A stretch of DNA of 64,000 nt, taken from contig NZ_JAZDRL010000002.1 of assembly GCF_047501465.1 (NCBI RefSeq), positions 62,001-126,000 of the forward strand, given 5' to 3'. This stretch comes from Pseudochelatococcus sp047501465 (lineage in GTDB: Bacteria > Pseudomonadota > Alphaproteobacteria > Rhizobiales > Beijerinckiaceae). The position numbers and the translations under genes are program-made. Below are positions 8,202 through 16,738 of the stretch, in pieces (within the stretch, counting starts at the first letter, position 1; each line of letters begins with the position of its first letter). The notes beneath the pieces were generated by a model that searched no databases, had not been told where the DNA came from, and saw only the letters and a program-made list of their open reading frames with translations.

Positions 8202-8831
8202 TTAAAGCTCAAGCAGGGTCCTGCGTACGCGCCCCACCACTGTGACGGGGCTATTGGGAAAAATCGGTTCGTGGGCAGGATTTGTGGAGACTGGCTCGAA
8301 TCTGTCCGGATTGCTGCGGTAGCGTTTATAGGTTGCCTCACCTTGCTCTGTGATGACAACATAGCATCCACCAGAGCATAGATCCGTTTCCCTGCGATTA
8401 ATCAGGATGCGTGATCCGGAAGGGGACAGGCGATCCATTGAGTCGCCGGTTACTTCCAGTGCAATCCAGTCTCCTTTGGGGAGCCCGGCTACCGGAATCC
8501 GTAAGGCTTCGCCGGGATGCTCAACGTCACAGATAGACTCAAACTTTCCTGCGCTAACCCATGATATGAGAGGTACGAGCGTCATGGAAGTCATGGGCGT
8601 TGCCGTTTCCGGACCGACGCCTGTCATCAGCCATTCAACGGATACATCCAGCACTCGTGCCAGTTCAGCGATCGTATCAGTGCTGACGCCACGGCGACCG
8701 CCGTTTTTAATGGCTCGCTCAATGTTGCGTATCGCGTCGGGACGTTCCGCAAGTCTTGAGGCTGCGGTTTTGTTCAGTCCCAGTTTTTCGAGCCGGTAGT
8801 TTATCCGGGCAAGGATTCCCTGAAGTTCCAT
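8202..8831 (-). CDS. CI/LexA-type prophage repressor (XRE HTH plus S24 peptidase)
   Basis: 209 residues from ATG 8831. Residues about 8-70 hold a helix-turn-helix of XRE type (SRLAERPDAIRNIERAIKNG); the second half is an S24 self-cleavage domain with cleavage pair Ala94-Gly95 (WVSAGKFES), nucleophile Ser131 (VTGDSMDRLSPSG) and base Lys169 (ATYKRYR). It should hold the prophage silent and be destroyed after RecA activation. It reads opposite to the early rightward genes; three operator palindromes lie in its leader. The frame extends upstream to 8927, but those bases are the operator region, so the later ATG is preferred although it lacks a clear ribosome site. Confidence 0.9.
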   Translation of the reverse strand: MELQGILARINYRLEKLGLNKTAASRLAERPDAIRNIERAIKNGGRRGVSTDTIAELARVLDVSVEWLMTGVGPETATPMTSMTLVPLISWVSAGKFESICDVEHPGEALRIPVAGLPKGDWIALEVTGDSMDRLSPSGSRILINRRETDLCSGGCYVVITEQGEATYKRYRSNPDRFEPVSTNPAHEPIFPNSPVTVVGRVRRTLLEL

Positions 8832-8836
8832 GATGC

Positions 8837-8912
8837 GGTAATTTAACCGATGTTGTGGATTGTTTATAGCGGCAATTTTACCGTTGACAATGAAGGTAAT
8901 AATACCGATACA
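8837..8912. promoter_or_regulatory. Immunity control region: three operators and divergent promoters
   Basis: Palindromes GGTAATTTAACC (8837-8848), GGCAATTTTACC (8871-8882) and GGTAATAATACC (8895-8906) are variants of one operator, also found twice at 3571-3609. A rightward promoter is suggested by TTGACA (8884-8889) with GATACA 17 bases on, overlapping the third operator. A leftward repressor promoter is suggested by TTGTCA (minus strand, 8885-8890) and TATAAA (8863-8868) at 16 bases. The overlapping -35 boxes give a lambda-like switch. No cro-like gene was found in 8913-9185, which otherwise looks empty. Confidence 0.7.
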
Positions 8913-9185
8913 TACTGTCATGTCCACTCATTCGTTCACATAAGGCGTGATGGCCTGGCCAAACAGGATTGTGTGATTCCCGTTGCTCAATTCAGCAATC
9001 GCCTGCTCCCTTGGCGGCATATGCATTGTTCAGTAGCTGGCGAGGAATGATCCAGTCAGCCGCAACCATTCAGCCATACACGTACCACTGTTCTGAAAAC
9101 CAGGAAACGATATGTGTTCCATCCTGATATCGGAGTAATCCCATGATGCGTGAAGCATCTGAATTACATGGCACGAGGTAGTCCC

Positions 9186-9506
9186 ATGGCAGGAATGACC
9201 TCGCTTGCGTTCATAACAAGGGCGCTAGCTCGCCGCGAATACAGTCAGCGCGTTATTGCGCGCCTGAAGCTGCTGAAGCACACCCATCGTTCTCGTGCGC
9301 AGGACTCTGCGCTTTCAGATGAAGCGCGCGCGTATCATGACGCTGCCAGTCGTGATTGCGCAGCGCTGGCCGATCTTTACCGACGGGCGGAGCATCCGTA
9401 TCAGGATGTCGAGGAAAGCTGGCAGGATACCTTCAAGTGGCGTCCGCCGCTACGAGTTTCAGATGGCCCGTTTTCTTCGCCCGCTGAACTGTGCGTGGAG
9501 AGTTGA
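9186..9506 (+). CDS. Hypothetical early phage protein
   Basis: 106 residues from ATG 9186, where GAGGT precedes the start; the frame opens at 9150. It is Ala/Arg-rich and helical (ALARREYSQRVIARLKLLK, then SRDCAALADLYRRAE) with no recognised domain. It is the first good gene of the rightward early transcript and ends two bases before the primase start, so it probably serves replication or its control. Confidence 0.6.
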   Translation: MAGMTSLAFITRALARREYSQRVIARLKLLKHTHRSRAQDSALSDEARAYHDAASRDCAALADLYRRAEHPYQDVEESWQDTFKWRPPLRVSDGPFSSPAELCVES

Positions 9507-9508
9507 AC

Positions 9509-10666
9509 ATGGCTCGCATTCCCGATGCCGTGCTCGATGATCTGCGCGCGCGCAATCCGGTGCATGAGGTTTCAGGCCGCTATGTAGCCTTGCGTAACAA
9601 AGGCAACCGTTGGGTTGGCCCTTGCCCGATTTGCTCGGGCAATACCGCGTCACGCACGGCCGGCCGTTTTGAGGCAGCAGCTGACAAGTGGGTATGCGCC
9701 GTCTGCTGCGATGGTGGCGACGTCATACGCTTGATTGAACGCGTTGAGGGCAAGAGCTTCCGTGAAGCAGTTGATACGCTTGGAGGAGCCAGTGAGCCGG
9801 ATCCTGAAGTTATCTCAAGGGCTGTACAACGTGCTGAGCAAGAAGAGCGCAAGAATTTGGAGCGCCGCAATCATGAACGTGCGCGATGCTGGGATATATG
9901 GAGCAAGGCTTTGCCGCATATATCGGGTTCGGTGGTCGCAGATTACCTGCAATTGCGCGGTCTCGATGTGCCGGACACACGCGTGCTGCGATCATCGCTT
10001 GAAGCACAATATTTTCATCCAGGCGCTGATGGTAGGGCGCGGCTGATATATCAAGGCCATGCCATGATAGCAGCTATTCAGGATGCTGCAGGTGCATTCC
10101 GTGGACTACACATCACCTGGATTGACCTCAATCAGATAAATGGCAAGGCATTGATCGTTGATCCTGAAACCGGCGAGCAACTGCCCGCGAAGAAAGTGCG
10201 CGGCGTCAAACAGGGCAATGCAATCAGGTTGGTATCTGGTTGCGAAAATCCTTCCCGGCTGGTGCTGGGAGAGGGCATCGAGACGGTGCTCTCAGCATGG
10301 ACGGTTATGCATCGTGCAGGGTGCGACCTTTCACGTACAGCATTCTGGTCATCGGTTGATTTGGGCAACCTTGGCGGGCGAGCATTGGAGACGGTGCCAC
10401 ATCCGGTCGAAACTAGCCGTAATGGCGTGTCACGTCGCATGCCCGGACCGGTGCCAGATATGTCGGTTGCCGGAATAGCCATACCTGACAGCGTGACCGA
10501 TATCGTGTTGCTCGGCGATGGCGACAGTGATCGTTTCCTGACAGGCACAACCCTGCGTCGCGCAGCACAAAGATTTGCCGCTCCTGGGCGAACCATTCGT
10601 CTGGCATGGGCACGTGACGGGTATGACTTCAATGACATGCTGAGACGCGATGGAGGCAGAGAATGA
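9509..10666 (+). CDS. Phage primase: CHC2 zinc finger and Toprim domain
   Basis: 385 residues from ATG 9509 (GGAG upstream). A zinc finger with Cys39/Cys42 (GPCPICSG) and Cys63/Cys66 (WVCAVCCDGGD) is of DnaG CHC2-like type. A Toprim fold follows: LVLGEGIETVLSAW gives the conserved Glu, and IVLLGDGDSDR the DxD-like pair, ending with GYDFNDMLRRDG. It should lay RNA primers for phage DNA synthesis. Its end overlaps the helicase start by four bases (ATGA), so the two are translated together, like the fused primase-helicase of P4-type elements split in two. Confidence 0.88.
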   Translation: MARIPDAVLDDLRARNPVHEVSGRYVALRNKGNRWVGPCPICSGNTASRTAGRFEAAADKWVCAVCCDGGDVIRLIERVEGKSFREAVDTLGGASEPDPEVISRAVQRAEQEERKNLERRNHERARCWDIWSKALPHISGSVVADYLQLRGLDVPDTRVLRSSLEAQYFHPGADGRARLIYQGHAMIAAIQDAAGAFRGLHITWIDLNQINGKALIVDPETGEQLPAKKVRGVKQGNAIRLVSGCENPSRLVLGEGIETVLSAWTVMHRAGCDLSRTAFWSSVDLGNLGGRALETVPHPVETSRNGVSRRMPGPVPDMSVAGIAIPDSVTDIVLLGDGDSDRFLTGTTLRRAAQRFAAPGRTIRLAWARDGYDFNDMLRRDGGRE

Positions 10667-12147
10667 GCAATGACGCCATCCACGCAATAGCAGCCGCCAT
10701 CGAACATGCCGAAATAATCTATGACGGGAACCTCACCCTGAAAGAGACCGGCCAGACAGGGGTGGAGAGCCTTTCGCGCAAGACACCAGCATCTACCAAA
10801 ACGCGCCCTGCCAAGCCGCGAACTTTCGGCTACAGCGTTGATGATATCAACCGCGAGCATGCGCTTGTGCTGATGGGATCGAAGGCGGTTGTGTATCTGG
10901 AGCAACCTGATGCGCCTGTCGAGGATCAGCAGCGGGTGCTGATGCTCGAGGCTTTTCGCGCGTGGTTTTCCAACCGCTGGACAGAAATCCGTGGCGGTGA
11001 TGGCAAGATCAAACCCATGACCTGGGCCAATGCATGGCTAGGCGATAAGGGACGGCGCAGCTATCGCGGTATCGAGTTTTATCCCGATACCGATAACGCC
11101 AAAGGTCGGGCGGATTATCTCAACCTGTGGTCTGGGTGGTCGGTGAAGCCGGTACTGAGAGATAACGGCTATGCGGTGTTTCGAGATCATCTGCTGAACA
11201 ACGTTTGCCAGAGCGATGAAGCGACCTTCCGATGGGTATTCGGCTTCTTCGCACATATGGTGCAATGCCCGCGAGAACGCCTTGGCGTGGCACTGGTGAT
11301 GCGCGGCCGTATGGGGTCCGGCAAGACCAAAGTGGGGGAGGTTTTCGGCTCGCTTTGTCCGCGACACTACTTCCTTGTTGATGATCCGCGCTATGTCGTG
11401 GGGCAGTTCAATGCGCATATGGCGTCGTGTCTTTTGCTGCAGGCTGATGAAGCTGTCTGGGCGGGTGATAAGGCAGCCGAAGGGCGCTTGAAGGGGCTCG
11501 TGACATCGCCGTTTCAGCAGATTGAGGCTAAGGGCGTTGATCCGATCAGGCTCACCAACTACCTGCGGCTGATCATGACCTCGAATGAGGGTTGGGTGAT
11601 ACCGGCGGGCATGGATGAGCGTCGTTTCTGTGTGCTGGATGTCGATCCGCGCTGTGCACAAAACCACGACTATTTTCGCGAGATGGACGAGGAGCTGAAC
11701 AACGGCGGGCGTGAGGCTCTACTCGCAGACCTGATGGCGTTTGATCTTGAAAGCGTGAACCTTCGCCAGATCCCGCGCACGGAAGCGTTGCTTGAGCAAA
11801 AGGTGCGTTCGTTCGATAGCGTTGAGATGTGGTGGTATGAGGCGCTGATGCGTGGGGCCGTCACCCGCGATGGTGAGACGTGGCCGACCAGTGTGCAGAA
11901 ATCCGTGCTGGTGGATGATTACATCGCTGCAGCCGAGCGCATCGGCATTCGTCGAAAGGCTGCAGAAACGGAACTCGGCATGAAGCTCTTGAAACTCGTG
12001 CCGGGACTGCAAAGTCGCAAGATCAGCATTGTCGATGAGACGGGCGTTTCGCGGCAGCGCAACTGCTTCATTCTGCCCTCGCTCGAGGACTGTCGCGCGG
12101 CATATTCAGAAGCGCTGCAACAGCCTGTGGCATGGCCGCAAACCTGA
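10663..12147 (+). CDS. Phage replicative helicase, superfamily 3 / DUF5906 type
   Basis: 494 residues. The N-terminal 200 residues are of unknown fold; a P-loop ATPase follows with Walker A GRMGSGKT (215-222), a Walker B-like LLLQADEA and a sensor region RLIMTSNEGWVIPAGMDERR that matches the NrS-1/DUF5906 helicase family. It should unwind the phage origin for the coupled primase upstream. The gene is followed directly by the repeat array at 12187-12463, a fitting place for an origin. Confidence 0.85.
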   Translation: MSNDAIHAIAAAIEHAEIIYDGNLTLKETGQTGVESLSRKTPASTKTRPAKPRTFGYSVDDINREHALVLMGSKAVVYLEQPDAPVEDQQRVLMLEAFRAWFSNRWTEIRGGDGKIKPMTWANAWLGDKGRRSYRGIEFYPDTDNAKGRADYLNLWSGWSVKPVLRDNGYAVFRDHLLNNVCQSDEATFRWVFGFFAHMVQCPRERLGVALVMRGRMGSGKTKVGEVFGSLCPRHYFLVDDPRYVVGQFNAHMASCLLLQADEAVWAGDKAAEGRLKGLVTSPFQQIEAKGVDPIRLTNYLRLIMTSNEGWVIPAGMDERRFCVLDVDPRCAQNHDYFREMDEELNNGGREALLADLMAFDLESVNLRQIPRTEALLEQKVRSFDSVEMWWYEALMRGAVTRDGETWPTSVQKSVLVDDYIAAAERIGIRRKAAETELGMKLLKLVPGLQSRKISIVDETGVSRQRNCFILPSLEDCRAAYSEALQQPVAWPQT

Positions 12148-12186
12148 CCGTGGGAGAGACCGGTCATGGAGGGGTAGAAGGCCCAT

Positions 12187-12463
12187 TATCCAACCTGAGG
12201 TTGGATATCTGCAATGAGGTTGGATAGAAATTCGTATTTATTATCAATACGAAATCCAACCTATCCAACCTATCCAACCTTTTCTCGCGTACGCGTGCGT
12301 GCGCGTACTGGTCTGGTAACGCCTACAGGTCCCGCTCTCACACGCCAAAATTGGCAAATGAGGTCGGATAGGTTGGCAAGGTTGGATAACAGCAATCGAA
12401 ACAATGCATTACAAGCTATCCAACCTTCTTCTTTTTGATTTCAGAGGTTGGATAGGTTGGATA
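12187..12463. repeat. Iteron-like array of AGGTTGGAT, possible phage replication origin
   Basis: About eleven copies of the nonamer AGGTTGGAT or its complement within 280 bases. Examples: a perfect inverted pair at 12187-12207 (TATCCAACCT-g-AGGTTGGATA), one at 12217, three head-to-tail complements at 12254-12280, variants at 12361-12389, one at 12417, and two at 12444-12463. An alternating purine-pyrimidine stretch (CGCGTACGCGTGCGTGCGCG, from 12286) lies between. The region sits between the helicase and the next gene and has no convincing frame. An iteron origin is the best explanation; an autoregulatory binding array is the alternative. Confidence 0.55.
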
Positions 12464-12481
12464 TCAATCAGGGGGAAAGCC

Positions 12482-13315
12482 ATGCGGGTTATGGGCATCG
12501 AACAGGCGTTGCGTTGGGCGTACGTGGATGAGCTGCCGAAAGCGCCATCACTAAGCGAGCGGCTGACACCAGCCAAATGGCCGCGCGGTTGGGAGAGCGT
12601 TGAGCACTTTGGTGATTATCTTGCCTTGGTCGATATATCGCCACGCCCCGAAAACGCCTTCGGACTTGCACCGGACTTCTCAGGCGCTGATGTGCCTCAT
12701 GAGGATGCAGTGCGTATCCATGAGGCGGTGACTGAGCTCAACAACTGTCCCGTGGCGGTGCCTGATGGCTGGGATCCGCTATCGGATATGCGCGACCTTG
12801 GTACGCTGGGGCGCGAGGCTGTTGAGCGTGCGCTTGAACGGATTGCGCCTGTTGAAACCAATGCCGAGCGCTGGATGAAGGCAAGACCTGCTGCGCTCGT
12901 TCAGCGTCATGCCATTCTGGGGGGGACACCGGACTGGGAAGGCTATCCGATCAGGCGGCGGATTGTTACGTCGCTTAATGGTGAGCCGCTCTGGTTCCGG
13001 CTTGAAGAGGTCGAGGTCTCATCAGCTGATGACAAGCTCGGTATTGCAGCTGAATATATCACGGTTGAGGTGGATGGCTTCAATCGTTCAGCGCGTCGTC
13101 CGTACAGGGATGCCTACCGGAAAGAGGAGCTTTATCCGGATCCAGTGCACTTGATCATGCACCGTGCCGAATACGAAATCTGGCACCAGTCGCTGGAGCG
13201 TCTGACGGAGGTGCTTGCGGGCAAGCTGGAAACAATCCTCGTTACGCCAACAAGCCGCCTGCAAAGACCATGGGAAATGATTCATGCACATGATCTGTGC
13301 GAGGCCGAATTTTAA
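12482..13315 (+). CDS. Hypothetical phage protein
   Basis: 277 residues from ATG 12482 (GGGGGAAAG just upstream); the frame upstream of this runs through the repeat array and is not coding. Acidic protein with a C-terminal part rich in Tyr, Arg and Glu (DAYRKEELYPDPVHLIMHR). No recognised domain. It closes the replication module and precedes a terminator, so a role in replication or late control is possible but unsupported. Confidence 0.65.
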   Translation: MRVMGIEQALRWAYVDELPKAPSLSERLTPAKWPRGWESVEHFGDYLALVDISPRPENAFGLAPDFSGADVPHEDAVRIHEAVTELNNCPVAVPDGWDPLSDMRDLGTLGREAVERALERIAPVETNAERWMKARPAALVQRHAILGGTPDWEGYPIRRRIVTSLNGEPLWFRLEEVEVSSADDKLGIAAEYITVEVDGFNRSARRPYRDAYRKEELYPDPVHLIMHRAEYEIWHQSLERLTEVLAGKLETILVTPTSRLQRPWEMIHAHDLCEAEF

Positions 13316-13392
13316 AAACCCCGCAAAAATTTGACATGCGACGTGAGCTTGACATAGCTTCATCCATGGTGAGAAGCCACAAAGAATAGATG

Positions 13393-13422
13393 ACCTCGCA
13401 GCTAACCGGCGCGAGGTTTTTT
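13393..13422 (+). terminator. Factor-independent terminator ending the early region
   Basis: ACCTCGC (13393-13399) pairs with GCGAGGT (13411-13417), followed by a run of six T. It lies 18 bases before the start of the first late gene. Confidence 0.7.
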
Positions 13423-13439
13423 GTTGTCCGGAGCCTGCC

Positions 13440-14003
13440 ATGCGCTTGATCATTACAGCTGATGGCGTGCTGGCGCACTTCAGCAACCAGCTGGGTGCGC
13501 TGGGGAAGAAAGCTCCTCTTGCCATGCAGCGTGCGTTGGCAAGAACGGGCGATGGTGCTCGCAAGCAAGTCGTTCGTGCGCTCGCGCAGCAAACAGGGTT
13601 ACCGCAAAAGCGGGTGATCCATCGGGCTGTCCGGGTTAAGCGTCCGCACTTTGGTGATCTGTCCTACACGATGACCACCCGTGGCGGTGACATCCGGCTC
13701 AAATATTTCAGGGCGCGGGAAACCCGCAAGGGCGTGGCCGCTTCTCCATGGGGAGAGCGCAAGGTGTTTGCAGGTACGTTCACGCGTGCCGGTTGGGTCT
13801 GGAAGAAGCGCATCGTCAAGTCAAACTGGAACGGGCAGGTCTTTCGCAGAACTGGCGAGGGGCAGTTTGAGGTTGTGCGCTCCGGCGTCATCATTCCGGC
13901 CGAGATGGTCAAGGGTGAGACCGTGCAGGCATGGCATGCTGCGGTGGAGCGCAATCTTGAGCAGCGACTGCGCCATGAGATCGGGCGACTGCTTCGCGGT
14001 TGA
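13440..14003 (+). CDS. Prophage minor tail protein Z-like (GPZ family)
   Basis: 187 residues, strongly basic. The N-terminal helix (LAMQRALARTGDGARKQVVRAL) followed by TGLPQKRVIHRAVRVKR and a beta-rich middle matches the minor tail Z family, whose members act at the head-tail or tail-terminator region in lambda-like phages. Its place before the terminase genes is unusual for a tail gene. ATG 13440 follows GGAG. Family call is moderate; the role in this contractile phage is inferred. Confidence 0.6.
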   Translation: MRLIITADGVLAHFSNQLGALGKKAPLAMQRALARTGDGARKQVVRALAQQTGLPQKRVIHRAVRVKRPHFGDLSYTMTTRGGDIRLKYFRARETRKGVAASPWGERKVFAGTFTRAGWVWKKRIVKSNWNGQVFRRTGEGQFEVVRSGVIIPAEMVKGETVQAWHAAVERNLEQRLRHEIGRLLRG

Positions 14004-14132
14004 CGCCCCCCGGTTCGGGTCCCTTTTGTCACCCCCGGCCACCTGCGGGCAGGAAAGCGCCCGAGGTTCCGCCAGATATACCTCAAATCGAAGCCTAAAG
14101 TCGGGGCTAAAATTAAAATCAGGATTTTAGCG

Positions 14133-14735
14133 ATGACAGAACAATCTGATGTCGTCAGCAAATCCCGGTTTGCGATGCTGTGCGGCGTGTCGCCCGGCCG
14201 CGTTACGCAATGGATATCCGAGGGCAAGATCGATGCCTCCGGGCTGGAGGGTGAAGGCCGAAGTGCCAGAATCCGGGTGAAGCCTGCTTCGGAACAATTG
14301 CGTTTGAGGCTCGGCACCAGTCAGCGTTATGGCCTCAATGGTCTTGGCACGCGACTGCCTGATGAGGGCATCGAGGCGCCGATACACCAGCCCCTATCCG
14401 TTGAGGCAAGGATTGCCGCCGAGAAACTGGCGCAAGCCGAGATGACGACCGCGCGTATGCAGCGCGAGGAAATGGCTGCACGCGGGATTTATACCTTATC
14501 GAAGGATGCACAGATCGAGATGACGCGACTGGCCGGATCGATGCTGACAATCTTTGAAGGAGCATTGCCGGATTTTGCATCTGCCATTGCAGGCCAGTTT
14601 GAGCTGCCATCACGTGATGTGCTGCATCTGCTGCGTCAGCAGTTTCGGGACGTGCGCGAACGGGCGGCATCAAGCTGCAAGAATGAGGCGCAAGACATGC
14701 CGGAATTTATCGAAGCCGCAGATGAGGCAGAGTAA
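14133..14735 (+). CDS. Terminase small subunit (Nu1-like)
   Basis: 200 residues. The N-terminal 40 residues form a winged HTH (SKSRFAMLCGVSPGRVTQWISEGKID) as in lambda Nu1, the subunit that binds cos and presents DNA to the large subunit. A coiled-coil-like middle (ARIAAEKLAQAEMTTARMQREEM) would serve oligomerisation. It lies six bases before terL. The 129 bases upstream (14004-14132) are non-coding and GC-rich with small dyads; by analogy with lambda they could hold cos. A decayed, inverted copy of its 5' part remains at about 51627-51700. Confidence 0.85.
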   Translation: MTEQSDVVSKSRFAMLCGVSPGRVTQWISEGKIDASGLEGEGRSARIRVKPASEQLRLRLGTSQRYGLNGLGTRLPDEGIEAPIHQPLSVEARIAAEKLAQAEMTTARMQREEMAARGIYTLSKDAQIEMTRLAGSMLTIFEGALPDFASAIAGQFELPSRDVLHLLRQQFRDVRERAASSCKNEAQDMPEFIEAADEAE

Positions 14736-14740
14736 CAATC

Positions 14741-16738
14741 ATGCCGGTTGTTCTTGCGAATGCGGCGCGTCTTGTTCGCCTTGCGATGGTGCAGATATTG
14801 CAGCCTCCGCCGCCTGTTGATTTTGAAGCATGGGCCTCCAGCAACATCGTGTTTGATGAACGCGAGTCTCCTCTGGCTGGGCCTTACAATCCGAATGCGT
14901 TCCCGTATTTTTCGGAGATCCTGCGCGCACTGGGGCCTGATGATCCATGCCGCTTTGTGACGTTTGCGAAGTCAGCGCAGCTGGGCGGTACGGTGCTGGC
15001 GAATATCTTTGTGCTGGGCGCAAGCCATATAGCCCCGAGCAATATCCTTTACGTCCACCCGACTGAGGATAACGCGCGTCGCTGGAGCCGGATGAAGCTC
15101 GCTCCGATGCTGATGAACACGCGGGTAATGCGGAGCATCTTCTCGTCGAAATCACGCGATGGTGCGGATAGCGTTTTCTACAAGGAGCGGATCGACGGTC
15201 GTGGTGCTATCCTGATTTCGGGTGCGAACTCGCCAGCCTCGTTGTCAATGATCTCGATCCGCAGGCAGGTGCAGGATGACCTGTCGAAGTGGGATATCAA
15301 CGCGGCCGGTGATCCTGAGCAACAGGCAGATAGCCGCTCGCGTGCGGAAGAGTTTGCCAAGGTCTTCAAGATCTCGACGCCGATGGTCGCACCGGGCTGT
15401 CGGATCACGCGGAATTTTCTGGCGGGGTCGCAGGAGCACTTTGAGGTTCCGTGCCCGCATTGCGGTGAATATCAGACGCTTGACTGGGAGAATTTCCAGG
15501 AGACGATTGACGACAAACATCCTGAGAAAGCGTGCTTCACCTGCAAGGCATGTGGCGCGCTGATCATGGAGCATCACCGTCCAGGTATGCTGCGCCATGG
15601 CAGATGGGTGGCGCGCAATTCGCAGGCTGCCCGCGAGCATCGTTCGTTCTATCTGTGGTCAGCATACTCGCCCCTGCAGAGCTTTGAGCGCATCGCACGG
15701 GAATATCTGAAAGCGCAGGGCGATCCTGCCGCCGAGCAGGTATTTCTGAATGATACGGTTGGCAAGGCATATCAGGCGCAAGGTGAAGCGCCGCCATGGG
15801 AGATGTTGCGCCAACGTGCAGATGATACCGGGCATAAGCGCGGCACCATCCCGGTGGGTGGTCTCGTAGTCACGGTTGGTGTCGACTGCCAGAAGGATTT
15901 TGTGGCGTGGCAGGCTGTCGCGTGGACACGGGATGGGCGGCGGTTTGTCATCGATCACGGCGTGATCAACGGCCATATCAGCGAGCAGGAATGCCGCGAT
16001 GGGCTTGATGATCTGCTCAAATCAACCTGGCGCAATGCTGCCGGTCGCGCCATCGGCATTGATCGGCTGGCTATCGACGGCAATGACTCGACGGAAGATG
16101 TGTTCGGCTGGGCGCGTCGACATCCGGTATCAAAAGTGATCATGGTGCGCGGCGTCTATAGCGAGGCCGTGCCGCTGATTGCTCTGGTGAAGAAAGAACG
16201 GGACCGCAAGACGGGCAAGCTGTTGCGCTATTCGCGTCGGTTTTTCAACATCAACCAGTCAGTGTTCAAGATGGGGCTTTATCGCAATCTCATGCGCGAT
16301 GATCCGTTAGCTCGTGGCTACGTCGGCATTCCGAGTGGTCTGGCGGATGAGTACTTTCTGGAGCTGACGGCAGAGCGTCGCAAGCCCGAACGCCAGCGCG
16401 ATGGCTTCATCAAGTACCGCTGGGTGAAGGTGCATCAGAAGAACGAGATGCTCGACACGATGGTGCAGGCGGAAGCAGCGGCCACGCATTTCGGGGTGCG
16501 TGACTTTCTGGAAACCCGCTGGGACAGGCTTGAGGCTGAGCGGGAAATGCCATTGCCGGAAGCACAGCTTGATCTTGAAGATCATATGGCTGGCCTTGCC
16601 AGCACGCGACCGCAGCCAAAGGCAAGCGAGACTGAGCCAGATATCGGCATGCATCAAGAACAACCAGAATCCGAAGTTGCAACACCTCAACCAAAACCGC
16701 TTGCCAGGCAGCGGCAACGATGGAGCGCGTATCGATGA
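14741..16738 (+). CDS. Terminase large subunit (lambda GpA family)
   Basis: 665 residues, full length for the family. The N-terminal ATPase carries FAKSAQLGGT (about 76-84) as a deviant Walker A and the adjoining block VHPTEDNARRWSR; a Cys4 knuckle CPHCGEYQ/CFTCKACG lies near 230-270; the C-terminal nuclease begins with VVTVGVDCQKDFVAWQ, giving the first catalytic Asp. It cuts concatemers and pumps DNA into the prohead. Start ATG 14741 has no strong ribosome site but follows terS closely. Confidence 0.93.
   Translation: MPVVLANAARLVRLAMVQILQPPPPVDFEAWASSNIVFDERESPLAGPYNPNAFPYFSEILRALGPDDPCRFVTFAKSAQLGGTVLANIFVLGASHIAPSNILYVHPTEDNARRWSRMKLAPMLMNTRVMRSIFSSKSRDGADSVFYKERIDGRGAILISGANSPASLSMISIRRQVQDDLSKWDINAAGDPEQQADSRSRAEEFAKVFKISTPMVAPGCRITRNFLAGSQEHFEVPCPHCGEYQTLDWENFQETIDDKHPEKACFTCKACGALIMEHHRPGMLRHGRWVARNSQAAREHRSFYLWSAYSPLQSFERIAREYLKAQGDPAAEQVFLNDTVGKAYQAQGEAPPWEMLRQRADDTGHKRGTIPVGGLVVTVGVDCQKDFVAWQAVAWTRDGRRFVIDHGVINGHISEQECRDGLDDLLKSTWRNAAGRAIGIDRLAIDGNDSTEDVFGWARRHPVSKVIMVRGVYSEAVPLIALVKKERDRKTGKLLRYSRRFFNINQSVFKMGLYRNLMRDDPLARGYVGIPSGLADEYFLELTAERRKPERQRDGFIKYRWVKVHQKNEMLDTMVQAEAAATHFGVRDFLETRWDRLEAEREMPLPEAQLDLEDHMAGLASTRPQPKASETEPDIGMHQEQPESEVATPQPKPLARQRQRWSAYR

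Noticed and set aside
8850..9050. 66-codon frame right of the operators as a cro gene
   Set aside because: Its start lies in the operators, there is no helix-turn-helix pattern and no ribosome site.
10132..10905. 257-codon minus-strand frame opposite the primase and helicase genes
   Set aside because: Overlaps two genes with clear domains and shows low-complexity Arg/Ser/Pro composition typical of antisense shadows.
12214..12438. 74-codon frame across the repeat array
   Set aside because: Its NPTYPTYPTF segment is just the translated repeat; no ribosome site and no conserved pattern.
12187..12463. Repeats that could be mistaken for a CRISPR array
   Set aside because: Units are nonamers in both orientations with irregular spacing, without uniform spacers and without cas genes nearby.
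14004..14132. A definite cos site before terS
   Set aside because: Position fits by analogy with lambda and small GC-rich dyads exist, but no recognisable cos sequence can be pointed to.
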